Shown: one piece after another, positions 1-7,703 of the stretch
How the letters are laid out: every line of letters begins with the position of its first letter
Position numbering within the stretch: position 1 is the stretch's first letter
Notes under the pieces: model-generated
Told to the model about the DNA's origin: nothing
Database searches by the model: none
Seen by the model: the letters and a program-made list of their open reading frames with translations, nothing else
From: Sideroxydans lithotrophicus
Lineage (GTDB): Bacteria > Pseudomonadota > Gammaproteobacteria > Burkholderiales > Gallionellaceae
Direction of reading: 5' to 3'
Assembly: GCA_020723185.1 (NCBI GenBank)
Contig: DYJI01000002.1
Location: forward strand, 248,001 to 312,000
Length of the DNA stretch: 64,000 nucleotides
Program-made: the position numbers and the translations under genes

Positions 1-56
1 ACCACGTTGTTGCTCCACAGGCCTTCGCGCGTGATACGGCCGTATTTCTCGTTCAT
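1..56 (-). CDS. rnfE: RnfE, N-terminal fragment (cut by window edge)
   Basis: Only the first 18 codons are visible, reading MNEKYGRITREGLWSNNVV on the minus strand. This matches the cytoplasmic N-terminus of RnfE/RsxE (a short basic stretch before the first membrane helix, with a conserved GLWxNN). RnfE is a polytopic inner-membrane subunit of the Rnf complex that couples NADH:ferredoxin electron transfer to the ion gradient. Its ATG overlaps the rnfG stop (ATGA), so it continues the rnfABCDG operon. The rest of the gene lies left of the window. Confidence 0.85.
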   Translation of the reverse strand, partial: MNEKYGRITREGLWSNNV

Positions 57-673
57 CTCACACCTCCCGCTTCATCCAGCAAAGCAGCCCTGTTCGCTTC
101 GAAGAACACCAAGCCGCCCTTCACCGCTTTCACCACCGCACGCGGCGTGATGGTGGCGCCGGCGAACTGGTCGAACACGCCGCCATCCTTCTTCACCGCC
201 CATTTGTCTACGGGCGGTTCGCCCAGCCACTTGCCGTCGAAGTCGAATATCCATTTCGCCTTGGCCGGTTCGATCTTGTCGCCCAGACCAGGTGTCTCCG
301 CATGTTTGATGACGCGCACGCCGAGAACCTTCCCTTCGCGCGACACGCCCATCATGCATACGATGGCACCCGAGTAGCCGTAACCGGTGACGCGATACAC
401 CACCGCTTCCACCTTGCCGGTGCGTCTTGCTCTATAAACCAGCACTTCTCCTGCTTCGCCGTGCAGAGAGACGGTGTCTTTCAGCAAGTCGTTGTCGTAG
501 CTGCCCGGCAACACCTGGGTCAGAGATTGCTTGAGATCGGCCTCTTCCGCAGCCTTGATTTCCGGCCCGGTGAGCAGCGCGGCGAAAGCCAGCGCCGCAC
601 TGGTGAGCAAGGCCACACCGCCCAGCAGCAGCGCCTGATATCCCAGCCTGGTGCGCAATTCTGCGAGCTTCAT
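53..673 (-). CDS. rnfG: RnfG, FMN-binding subunit of Rnf complex
   Basis: A 206-aa protein with one N-terminal membrane helix (about residues 12-35) and a periplasmic FMN-binding domain. The flavinylation motif AGATIT at 171-176 carries the Thr that in characterised RnfG/NqrC proteins binds FMN by a phosphoester bond. The start is the ATG at 673 (MKLAELRTRLGYQ); an upstream in-frame extension inside rnfD looks like shadow sequence. Its ATG overlaps the rnfD stop by one base (TGATG), so the genes are translationally coupled. An ApbE-type flavin transferase should exist elsewhere in the genome. Confidence 0.93.
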   Translation of the reverse strand: MKLAELRTRLGYQALLLGGVALLTSAALAFAALLTGPEIKAAEEADLKQSLTQVLPGSYDNDLLKDTVSLHGEAGEVLVYRARRTGKVEAVVYRVTGYGYSGAIVCMMGVSREGKVLGVRVIKHAETPGLGDKIEPAKAKWIFDFDGKWLGEPPVDKWAVKKDGGVFDQFAGATITPRAVVKAVKGGLVFFEANRAALLDEAGGVR

Positions 674-1740
674 CACACCCCCTTCTTCGCGGGCAATGCA
701 GCGCCCTTGCTGTCGCGGCCGTAGATGCGCGGTTTGACGTATTGGTCGATCAGCGGCGTGGCGGCATTCATCAGCAGCACGGCGAAGGCCACGCCTTCCG
801 GATAGCCGCCCCAGGTGCGGATGACCCAAGTGAGCAGGCCGCAGCCCAGACCGAAGATGAATTGACCTTTGGCCGTATTCGGTGAAGTGACCGGATCGGT
901 GATGATGAAGAACGCGCCCAGCATCACCCCGCCGGACAGCAGATGCACCAGTGGCCCGGCATAGTGGTTACCGTCGATGAGGCTGAAGATCAGCGCGGGC
1001 ACGGCCACACCGAGCAACATGGCGACCGGCGCATGCCAAGTGATGATGCGGCGCGCGATCAGGACCAGACCGCCCAGTAGCAACAATAACGCTGCCGTCT
1101 CACCCAGACTGCCGGCACGTATCCCCCACAGCGCGTCCATAGGTGTGAAGAAACCGGCGAGTGCCTGATCCAGCCCGATGCCGCGCGTGAATTCGGTCTT
1201 CACATGACCGAGCAGCGAAGCGCTGGCCATGCCGTCTATCGGTTGCGACAGGAAGGTGACACGCAGACCCTCGATCAGATTCAATCCGTTCGGAGAAGTC
1301 AGCGGCAATGGAGCGCCCCAGGTCGTCATCTCCAGCGGGAACGAGATGAGCAACATCACGCGTGCCGCCATCGCCGGATTGAACACGTTCTGTCCCAGCC
1401 CGCCGAAGATCTGCTTGCCGACCACCACTGCGAACAGACTGCCCAGCACCGCGATCCACCACGGCGCATACGGCGGCAGCGACAAGGCCAGCAGCCATGC
1501 GGTGAGGATGCCGGATCCGTCCATGATGACCGGACGCACCGCGCGCTGCTGGATGCGGATGACGAAAGCCTCTCCGAAGATGGAGGCGATGATCGCCACC
1601 GCCCACAGATGGATGGCAGGCCAACCGTACAGCCAGAAACCGAACAGCGTGGCCGGGGTGAGCGCCAGCATCACGGTGAGCATCACCTTGCCGATGGAAC
1701 TCTGCGCATGCGCGTGGGGGGAATGGGCGATGGGGTTCAT
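673..1740 (-). CDS. rnfD: RnfD, membrane subunit of Rnf complex
   Basis: A 355-aa polytopic inner-membrane protein, the usual length for RnfD/RsxD/NqrB-type subunits. Conserved segments include NPAMAARVMLLISFP, TDPVTSPNTAKGQ and GGYPEGVAFAVLLMN. The segment IDGMASASLL (about 168-177) aligns with E. coli RsxD IDGISQATPL, so the Thr that accepts covalent FMN is replaced by Ser175 (see findings). The start ATG at 1740 overlaps the rnfC stop (ATGA). It sits in the rnfABCDGE order typical of the gene set. Confidence 0.94.
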   Translation of the reverse strand: MNPIAHSPHAHAQSSIGKVMLTVMLALTPATLFGFWLYGWPAIHLWAVAIIASIFGEAFVIRIQQRAVRPVIMDGSGILTAWLLALSLPPYAPWWIAVLGSLFAVVVGKQIFGGLGQNVFNPAMAARVMLLISFPLEMTTWGAPLPLTSPNGLNLIEGLRVTFLSQPIDGMASASLLGHVKTEFTRGIGLDQALAGFFTPMDALWGIRAGSLGETAALLLLLGGLVLIARRIITWHAPVAMLLGVAVPALIFSLIDGNHYAGPLVHLLSGGVMLGAFFIITDPVTSPNTAKGQFIFGLGCGLLTWVIRTWGGYPEGVAFAVLLMNAATPLIDQYVKPRIYGRDSKGAALPAKKGV

Positions 1741-3230
1741 GCAGTCTCCTCGGCCGCTTTCGCTGCTGCTTCTTTCGCAGCGCGTTCCTTAGCTTCGCGC
1801 GCCGCTTTGCGTTTCGCCATCATCTCGGCGCGTTCGCGTTCGATGCGCGCGATGCGTTCGCTGCGTGCATCGGCCAGTTTCTTGGTGGCTTCCTGTTTCA
1901 GCTTGGCGCGCTCCTGCGCGGCGAGATCGCCCTTGGCGTAGTTGAAGTAATGCACCAGCGGGATGTGCGCCGGACACACATAGGAACAGGAGCCGCAGGC
2001 GATGCAATCCTTGAGACCGAGATCGACCGCGCCACTCAAATCAGAAGTGCGGATGTGCGCCGCCATCTCCAGCGGCAGGAGGCCGACCGGACAGGCGCGC
2101 ACGCAGGTGGAACAGCGGATACACGGTGAGGCTTCGTCCTGACCGATCTCGTCCGCAGTGAGTGCGAGGATGCCGCTGCTGCCCTTCACCACGGGCACAT
2201 TGGTATTGGTGATGTGCTGGCCCATCATCGGACCGCCCAGCACCATGCGTGCAGCCGGACGCGAATAGCCGCCCGCAAAATCGATCAGTTGTTGCACCGG
2301 CGTGCCGACCAGCGCTTCGACATTGCCGGGCGACTTGATCGCACCGCCGCTGACGGTGACGATGCGCGAGATGAGCGGCTTGCCGTAGCGGATCGCCTGC
2401 TGCACGGAGAAGGCGGTGGCGACGTTGTGCACCAGCACACCGATGTCGGCGGGGCGTCCGCCTGCGGGGATCTCCTGCCCGGTGAGCACCTGGATGATCT
2501 GTTTCTCCGAACCCATGGGATACATGCTGGGCATGGCGACCACTTTCATGCTGGCCGCGCGTGCCGCGCCGCGCATCGCCTCGATGGATTCCGGTTTGTT
2601 GTCCTCGATGCCGACGATGACCTCTTTGGCGGAGACGGCCTGCGCGATCAGGGTGATGCCTTCGACGATGGCGGTGGCGCGCTCGCGCATGATGCGGTCG
2701 TCGCAGGTCAGATACGGTTCGCATTCGCCGCCGTTGATGATCAGCGTCTGCACACCGCGACTGAGGTTGAGTTTCAGTGCGGAAGGAAAGGTCGCACCGC
2801 CGAGACCGACGATGCCGGCCGCCGCGACGCGCGCAGAGATGTCTTCCGCTTCCAGTGAGAACGGCTCGTCGCATGCTTGCAATGCCACCCACTCCTCCAA
2901 CCCGTCGCAGGCCAGCGTGAAGGTCGGCACCGGCAAGCCGGAAGGATGTGGCGCGACATAGTCGCCCAGCGCGACGATGATGCCCGAGGTCGGCGCGTGT
3001 ACCGGTGCGGAGACGTTTCCCTGCGCGGCGGCGATGAGCTGGCCCTTCAATACGCGTTCGCCCACATTGACCACCGGTTTGGCCGGTGCTCCGATGTGCT
3101 GCTGCAGGGGCACGAACAACTGCTGCGGCAACGGCAACGCGCGGATGCCGCGCGCCGCCGACAGGTCTTTGCGGCCCTCGGGGTGAACGCCGCCGCGCAT
3201 GCCGGAGAAGAATCTTTCGAATATCTTCAC
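1737..3230 (-). CDS. rnfC: RnfC, NADH/FMN and Fe-S subunit of Rnf complex
   Basis: A 497-aa protein with an N-terminal RnfC barrel-sandwich region (GGVHPEGRKDLSA), an NADH/FMN-binding domain in the middle (GLGGATFPSALKL, INGGECEPYL) and two [4Fe-4S] motifs near residues 369-380 (CIRCSTCVRACP) and 408-419 (CIACGSCSYVCP). The tail is a charged Ala/Lys/Glu-rich segment, common in proteobacterial RnfC. I chose a GTG start at 3230 because GGAGG lies just upstream and the homologous N-terminus (MKIFERFFSGMRGG) begins there; the longer ORF runs back through rnfB. The GTG overlaps the rnfB TGA. Confidence 0.94.
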   Translation of the reverse strand: MKIFERFFSGMRGGVHPEGRKDLSAARGIRALPLPQQLFVPLQQHIGAPAKPVVNVGERVLKGQLIAAAQGNVSAPVHAPTSGIIVALGDYVAPHPSGLPVPTFTLACDGLEEWVALQACDEPFSLEAEDISARVAAAGIVGLGGATFPSALKLNLSRGVQTLIINGGECEPYLTCDDRIMRERATAIVEGITLIAQAVSAKEVIVGIEDNKPESIEAMRGAARAASMKVVAMPSMYPMGSEKQIIQVLTGQEIPAGGRPADIGVLVHNVATAFSVQQAIRYGKPLISRIVTVSGGAIKSPGNVEALVGTPVQQLIDFAGGYSRPAARMVLGGPMMGQHITNTNVPVVKGSSGILALTADEIGQDEASPCIRCSTCVRACPVGLLPLEMAAHIRTSDLSGAVDLGLKDCIACGSCSYVCPAHIPLVHYFNYAKGDLAAQERAKLKQEATKKLADARSERIARIERERAEMMAKRKAAREAKERAAKEAAAKAAEETA

Positions 3231-3763
3231 ACTGCCTCCAACTTTGGCTTGTGCCAGTACCAGGACTGCAAGGTCACCGGCACCGCTTGCAGCGACAGTG
3301 CTTCGGTCGGGCACACGTCCACACATTTGCTGCATGCGGTGCACGCTTCGCGGAACACCACATGGATCTGCTGCGCCGCGCCCATGATGGCGTCGGTGGG
3401 ACAGACCTTGAAACAGCGCGTGCAGCCGATGCAGATCTCTTCCTTCACTTCCGCCACCTGCGGGCCCTTGTCTTCCACGCCGGACAGGTCGGCCTCCACG
3501 CCCAGCTTGTCCGCCAGCGCCTGCGCCAGTGCCACACCGCCCGGCGGACACAGTGTGACCGGCGCACTACCGTCCGCCAGTGCCTGTGCCGCACCGGCAC
3601 AACCGGGATAGCCGCACTGGCCGCATTGCGAGCCGGGCAACATCTGCTCGATCTCGGCGATGATCGGATTGCCTTCCACACGCAGATAGCGCGCGGCCAG
3701 CCCGAGCAGAAGACCGAACACGGTGCCCAGGACAGTCAAACTAACGATGGCTGCTACAAGCAT
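3227..3763 (-). CDS. rnfB: RnfB, ferredoxin-type subunit of Rnf complex
   Basis: A 178-aa protein with an N-terminal membrane anchor (about residues 2-25). It has a [4Fe-4S] domain with C47, C50, C55 and C72 (SQCGQCGYPGC then LCPPGG) and two ferredoxin motifs at C111-C121 (CIGCTRCFKVCP) and C141-C151 (CTACSKCVDVCP). RnfB passes electrons between the RnfC side and ferredoxin. The start ATG at 3763 gives the standard N-terminus; a longer reading would overlap rnfA. The gene follows rnfA by 10 nt. Confidence 0.95.
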   Translation of the reverse strand: MLVAAIVSLTVLGTVFGLLLGLAARYLRVEGNPIIAEIEQMLPGSQCGQCGYPGCAGAAQALADGSAPVTLCPPGGVALAQALADKLGVEADLSGVEDKGPQVAEVKEEICIGCTRCFKVCPTDAIMGAAQQIHVVFREACTACSKCVDVCPTEALSLQAVPVTLQSWYWHKPKLEAV

Positions 3764-3773
3764 TTCACTTTCC

Positions 3774-4355
3774 TTAATGAGAAGCCAAACCCGCGAACCC
3801 CATGAACGCCAGCGACAACAATCCGGCGACCACGAAACCGATGGGCGCACCCGCGAACGCGGCGGGCACTTGCGCCAGCGAGAGGCGCACGCGCAAGCCG
3901 GTGAACAGCAGCATCACCAGCGTGAAGCCGAGCGCGGAACCGAAGCCATATAGAAGACTGTGCATGAAACCGTTCTTTTCCTGCACGTTGAGCAGCGCCA
4001 CGCCGAGTACCGCGCAGTTGGTGGTGATCAGCGGCAGGTAGATACCCAGCACCTGATACAGGCCCGGACTGAATCTGCGGATCGCCAGCTCGGTGAACTG
4101 CACGGTCGCCGCGATGGTGAGGATGAAGGCGAGGATGCGCAGATACTGGATACCCAGCGGCTGCAGCAGCCAGTGCTCCAGCATCCAGCTGGCGGCGGTG
4201 GCGAAGGTGAGCACGAAGGTGGTCGCCATGCCCATGCCGAGCGCGCCGTCCATCTTCTTGGACACGCCCATGAACGGACACAGTCCCAGGAACTTCACCA
4301 GCACCACGTTGTTGACCAGTGCCGTGCCCAATATCAGTAGAAATATCTCAGCCAT
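3774..4355 (-). CDS. rnfA: RnfA, membrane subunit of Rnf complex
   Basis: A 193-aa protein with six predicted membrane helices; the highly conserved stretches [19 protein letters not shown] and [17 protein letters not shown] carry the Cys residues that in RnfA/NqrD-type subunits bind an intramembrane Fe-S centre. The start ATG at 4355 follows an AGGAG ribosome site about 9 nt upstream. It is the first gene of the rnf operon; a sigma-54 promoter lies just upstream at 4382-4397 and a NifA site at 4504-4519, so this Rnf set is very probably nif-regulated. Confidence 0.96.
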   Translation of the reverse strand: MAEIFLLILGTALVNNVVLVKFLGLCPFMGVSKKMDGALGMGMATTFVLTFATAASWMLEHWLLQPLGIQYLRILAFILTIAATVQFTELAIRRFSPGLYQVLGIYLPLITTNCAVLGVALLNVQEKNGFMHSLLYGFGSALGFTLVMLLFTGLRVRLSLAQVPAAFAGAPIGFVVAGLLSLAFMGFAGLASH

Positions 4356-4381
4356 CGCGTTCGTTCTCCTGTGCCCTGCTC

Positions 4382-4397
4382 TGCAAGGCCCGTGCCA
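4382..4397 (-). promoter_or_regulatory. Sigma-54 promoter of the rnf operon
   Basis: Read on the minus strand this is TGGCAC-GGGCC-TTGCA, a full match to the -24/-12 consensus TGGCAC-N5-TTGCA. Transcription would start near 4371, leaving a 15-20 nt leader with an AGGAG ribosome site before rnfA. A NifA activator site lies about 140 bp upstream. Confidence 0.9.
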
Positions 4398-4494
4398 ACT
4401 GCCGCGCACCGAAAGGGGGAGCACTGAATCAGGTATTTGGGCGCGCACCGCACCAGCACGGTGCAAAAAACCCTTGTCGTTGTCGGGTCCGTGC

Positions 4495-4510
4495 TGGCAC
4501 CGATGTAGCA
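4495..4510 (+). promoter_or_regulatory. Candidate sigma-54 promoter for nifLA
   Basis: The plus strand reads TGGCAC-CGATG-TAGCA. The invariant GG and GC are at the correct 10-bp spacing and there is one mismatch (TAGCA for TTGCA). It would give a ~90-nt leader for nifL. It overlaps the NifA site at 4504-4519 that serves the divergent rnf promoter, so NifA binding could occlude it. No other promoter for nifL is obvious. Confidence 0.5.
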
Positions 4511-4519
4511 AACACAACA
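4504..4519. promoter_or_regulatory. NifA upstream activator sequence (TGT-N10-ACA)
   Basis: TGT-AGCAAACACA-ACA is an exact match to the NifA binding consensus. Its centre is about 140 bp upstream of the predicted rnfA transcription start, within the usual NifA range. Confidence 0.8.
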
Positions 4520-4611
4520 ATCCACCCAGTGTCTGCGGCGTTGAGTGCAAAACAGAAAGAGTCGGGCATGCTTATTGCTGAATGTGTGGTGTCATCCAAT
4601 CTGGAGTACCC

Positions 4612-6156
4612 ATGTCCGACCCGATACAGCCCCCGGAGAACCTGCCGACCCACCTGTTCCGGCAGGCTGTCGCGCAGGCCGCGCTGGCGATCTCGATCAC
4701 CGACGCGCGCGCCAACATCCTCTATGCCAACGATGCGTTCTCGCGCATCACCGGCTACGGGCAGGACGAGATCGTCGGCCACAACGAATCCATCCTGTCC
4801 TATCGCGTCACGCCCAAGCTGGTGTACGAGACGCTGTGGGCGCAGATCCAGCGCCAGCGTCCGTGGAACGGATTGCTGGTTAACAAAAGGAAGGACGGCA
4901 GCCGCTATCTCGCCGACGTGACCATCACGCCGGTGGTGAACGAACAGGGCGAGACCACGCACTTCCTCGGCATGCAGCGCGATGTGACCGAGGTGCACCG
5001 CCTGGAACGCCAGGTGCAGAACCAGAAGACATTGATCGAATCGGTGGTGGACGCGGCGCAGGTCGCCATCGTGCTGCTGGACGAACAGGAGCATGTGCTG
5101 CTCGACAACCAGGAATACAAGAAACTGATCGGTGACCTCGGCAAGGAGCCGGCCGCGCGTCTGCTGGCCGCGCTTCGCGCGCAGATGGGCGAGACGTTCA
5201 CGACCGCATACCAGAAGCACCGCAACATCGCCGCGCGCGAAGTGCAGATCGAGACGCCGAAGAAAACGACGCGCTGGTTCTCCTGCGCGGTATCCTGGTT
5301 CGAGGAACAGGATGTCGGTGCCGACGCCTTCTATGCGCCCGCACGCCGACACTATCTGCTGCTCACCATCCAGGACATCAGCGAACTGAAACGCCAGCAG
5401 GAAGACCTGCGCATCAACAGCCTGCGCGCGCTGCTGGCGGAGCAAGAACGCATCCAGGGATTGCGCGAGACGCTGGCCGGCGCGGTGTTCCAGCTGGAAG
5501 GCCCGCTCAACATGCTGAGTGCGGCCACCGCCATGCTGGAGCGTCGTCTTGCCAACCAAAGTGTTCCTGCCGGTTCCGGCGACATCTCCGCCAGCGCACT
5601 GGAGGAAGCCATCAGCAAGAGCCGCGAGGCGCTGGAGACCTTGCGCGCCTGCATCCCGGAGCAGGACGACGAGACGCTGCAACTGATCGACATCAACGAC
5701 GTGCTGGTGGATGTGCTGAAACTCGCCACCGCCAAGCTGCTCGGCGCGGGCATCGTGGTGGAATGGTCGCCCGCCGCGCAGCCCGCCTCATTGGCCGCAC
5801 ATCCCGCACAGCTGACAAACCTGTTCAAGCATCTGGTGGCCAACGCCATCGAAGCGATGAACGAACGGCGCGGCGGCGCGCGCGAATTGCGCATCGCCTG
5901 CACCGTGCACCAGGACCATCTGGAAGTGACGGTGGAGGACAGCGGCCCCGGCGTGCCGGACGAACTGCGCTACACCGTGTTCCAGCCATTCTTCACAACA
6001 AAAGGTGCCGGCAAACAGCACCTCGGACTCGGACTCGCCATGGCACAGGAAGTCGTGAGCCGCCATGGCGGCACGCTGGACATAGACCCCGACTATCACA
6101 ACGGCTGCCGCATGCGCGTGCAACTTCCACTCAACGCAGGAGGCCAGCATGGCTGA
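4612..6156 (+). CDS. nifL: NifL, redox- and nitrogen-sensing anti-activator
   Basis: A 514-aa flavoprotein that binds and inhibits NifA under oxidising or nitrogen-replete conditions. It has an N-terminal PAS domain (about 20-140; NILYANDAFSRITGYG, typical of the FAD-binding PAS1), a second PAS-like domain (about 145-265), a central H-like region and a C-terminal GHKL ATP-binding domain (N-box HLVANAIEAMNE, G1 VEDSGPGVPDE, F-box FQPFFTTKG, G2 GLGLAMAQEV). The phosphoacceptor region reads AVFQLEGPLN, with Phe where kinases have His. The start ATG at 4612 follows a GGAG site; an alternative ATG lies 10 codons upstream. The stop overlaps nifA by 8 nt. Confidence 0.93.
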   Translation: MSDPIQPPENLPTHLFRQAVAQAALAISITDARANILYANDAFSRITGYGQDEIVGHNESILSYRVTPKLVYETLWAQIQRQRPWNGLLVNKRKDGSRYLADVTITPVVNEQGETTHFLGMQRDVTEVHRLERQVQNQKTLIESVVDAAQVAIVLLDEQEHVLLDNQEYKKLIGDLGKEPAARLLAALRAQMGETFTTAYQKHRNIAAREVQIETPKKTTRWFSCAVSWFEEQDVGADAFYAPARRHYLLLTIQDISELKRQQEDLRINSLRALLAEQERIQGLRETLAGAVFQLEGPLNMLSAATAMLERRLANQSVPAGSGDISASALEEAISKSREALETLRACIPEQDDETLQLIDINDVLVDVLKLATAKLLGAGIVVEWSPAAQPASLAAHPAQLTNLFKHLVANAIEAMNERRGGARELRIACTVHQDHLEVTVEDSGPGVPDELRYTVFQPFFTTKGAGKQHLGLGLAMAQEVVSRHGGTLDIDPDYHNGCRMRVQLPLNAGGQHG

Positions 6157-7684
6157 TCCGCGCATCGAACTGCAGCAGCTGCGTGCCGAGCTGGAGACGT
6201 TGTACCAGGTGAGCCGCGTGCTGTCGCATTCGCTCGATTTCAAGCAGACGCTGGACGGCGTGCTGCACACGCTGCACGAGGGCATGTCGCTTGAGCGCGG
6301 CATGGTCAGCCTGATCGACGCAGCCAGCGGCGAGTTGCAGGTGTCGCTGGTGTACGGCGTGTCCGACACGGTGACCGAGGAGGTGAGCTACCTGCCGGGC
6401 GAAGGCGTGGTCGGCACCATCCTCAAGACCGGCGACAGCATCGTGGTCGAGCGCATCATGGACGAGCCGCGCTTCCTGTCGCGCATGGGCATCTACAACC
6501 CCATGGGTGCCTTCGTCGGTGTGCCGATCAGGGTCGGCAAGAAGGTGGTCGGCGTGCTGGCCGCTCAACCTTCCACCGAGGTGCTGATCCCGCTCGCCGA
6601 ATACAAGCGCTTCCTGGAGATGGTGGCCAACCTGATCGGGCAGAGCGTGCGCCTGTCGCAGGAAGTGGCACAGGAGAAACAGGAGCTGGCGGAAGAGCGC
6701 GACGGTCTGCGCCGCACCGTGCGCGCGCAATACGGTTTCGACAACATAATCGGACACACTCAGTCGATGCGCCGCATCTTCGAGCAAGTGCGGTTGGTGG
6801 CGAAGTGGAACACCACCGTACTGATCCGCGGCGAGACCGGCACCGGCAAGGAACTGATCGCCAACGCCATCCATTACAACTCGCCGCGTGCACGCAACGC
6901 GTTCGTCAAACTGAACTGCGCGGCGCTGCCAGAGACCTTGCTGGAGAGCGAACTGTTCGGCCACGAGAAAGGCTCGTTCACCGGCGCGGTGGCGCAACGC
7001 AAGGGCCGCTTCGAGCAAGCCGAGGGCGGCACCGTTTTCCTCGACGAGATCGGCGAGATCTCCGCATCGTTCCAGGCCAAGCTGTTGCGCGTGCTGCAGG
7101 AAGGCGAGCTGGAACGCGTGGGCGGCACCAAGACCGTCAAGGTCGATGTGCGCGTCGTCGCTGCCACCCACCGCGACCTCGAAGCCGAGGTGGAGAAGGG
7201 CCGCTTCCGCGAAGACTTGTATTACCGCCTCAACGTGATGCCGCTCACCCTGCCGCCGCTGCGCGAACGCATGGAAGACATCCCTGACATCGCGCGATTC
7301 CTGGTGGACAAGGTCAGCACGCAGCAGGGCCGCAAGCTTTCCCTGACAGAAGCCGCGCTGCGCGTGCTGATGCACCATGACTGGCCGGGCAACGTGCGTG
7401 AACTGGAGAACTGTCTGGAGCGCGCCTCGGTGATGACCGAAGGCGAGACCATAGACCGTGACGCCATCCTGCTCACCGGTATCGACGAGAAGATCTCCGC
7501 TTCGCGCGGGCCGGTGCAGAACGTCGACCTCGACGATCCGCATCTGGACGAACGCGAGCGCGTCATCGCCGCGCTGGAGCAGGCCGGCTGGGTGCAGGCC
7601 AAGGCCGCGCGCCTGCTCGACATGACGCCACGCCAGATCGCCTACCGCATCCAGACACTGAACATCAAGGTGAAGCAGATCTGA
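6149..7684 (+). CDS. nifA: NifA, sigma-54 activator of nif genes
   Basis: A 511-aa enhancer-binding protein. It has an N-terminal GAF domain (about 22-165), a central AAA+ domain with Walker A GETGTGKE near 228-235, the sigma-54 contact loop GSFTGA near 275 and Walker B FLDEIGE near 297, and a C-terminal Fis-type helix-turn-helix (AKAARLLDMTPRQIAYRIQ, about 480-500). The interdomain linker near 440-470 has no Cys pair, so this is the NifL-controlled rather than the oxygen-sensitive Cys-linker type, consistent with nifL directly upstream. It overlaps nifL by 8 nt. Confidence 0.96.
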   Translation: MADPRIELQQLRAELETLYQVSRVLSHSLDFKQTLDGVLHTLHEGMSLERGMVSLIDAASGELQVSLVYGVSDTVTEEVSYLPGEGVVGTILKTGDSIVVERIMDEPRFLSRMGIYNPMGAFVGVPIRVGKKVVGVLAAQPSTEVLIPLAEYKRFLEMVANLIGQSVRLSQEVAQEKQELAEERDGLRRTVRAQYGFDNIIGHTQSMRRIFEQVRLVAKWNTTVLIRGETGTGKELIANAIHYNSPRARNAFVKLNCAALPETLLESELFGHEKGSFTGAVAQRKGRFEQAEGGTVFLDEIGEISASFQAKLLRVLQEGELERVGGTKTVKVDVRVVAATHRDLEAEVEKGRFREDLYYRLNVMPLTLPPLRERMEDIPDIARFLVDKVSTQQGRKLSLTEAALRVLMHHDWPGNVRELENCLERASVMTEGETIDRDAILLTGIDEKISASRGPVQNVDLDDPHLDERERVIAALEQAGWVQAKAARLLDMTPRQIAYRIQTLNIKVKQI

Positions 7685-7703
7685 GCCACCGCATCCCATT
7701 CGC

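Noticed and set aside
4429-5682. Long minus-strand ORF opposite nifL (417 aa)
   Set aside because: Lies antisense to a well-recognised gene; composition (His/Arg/Ala-rich) is that of a shadow frame in high-GC DNA.
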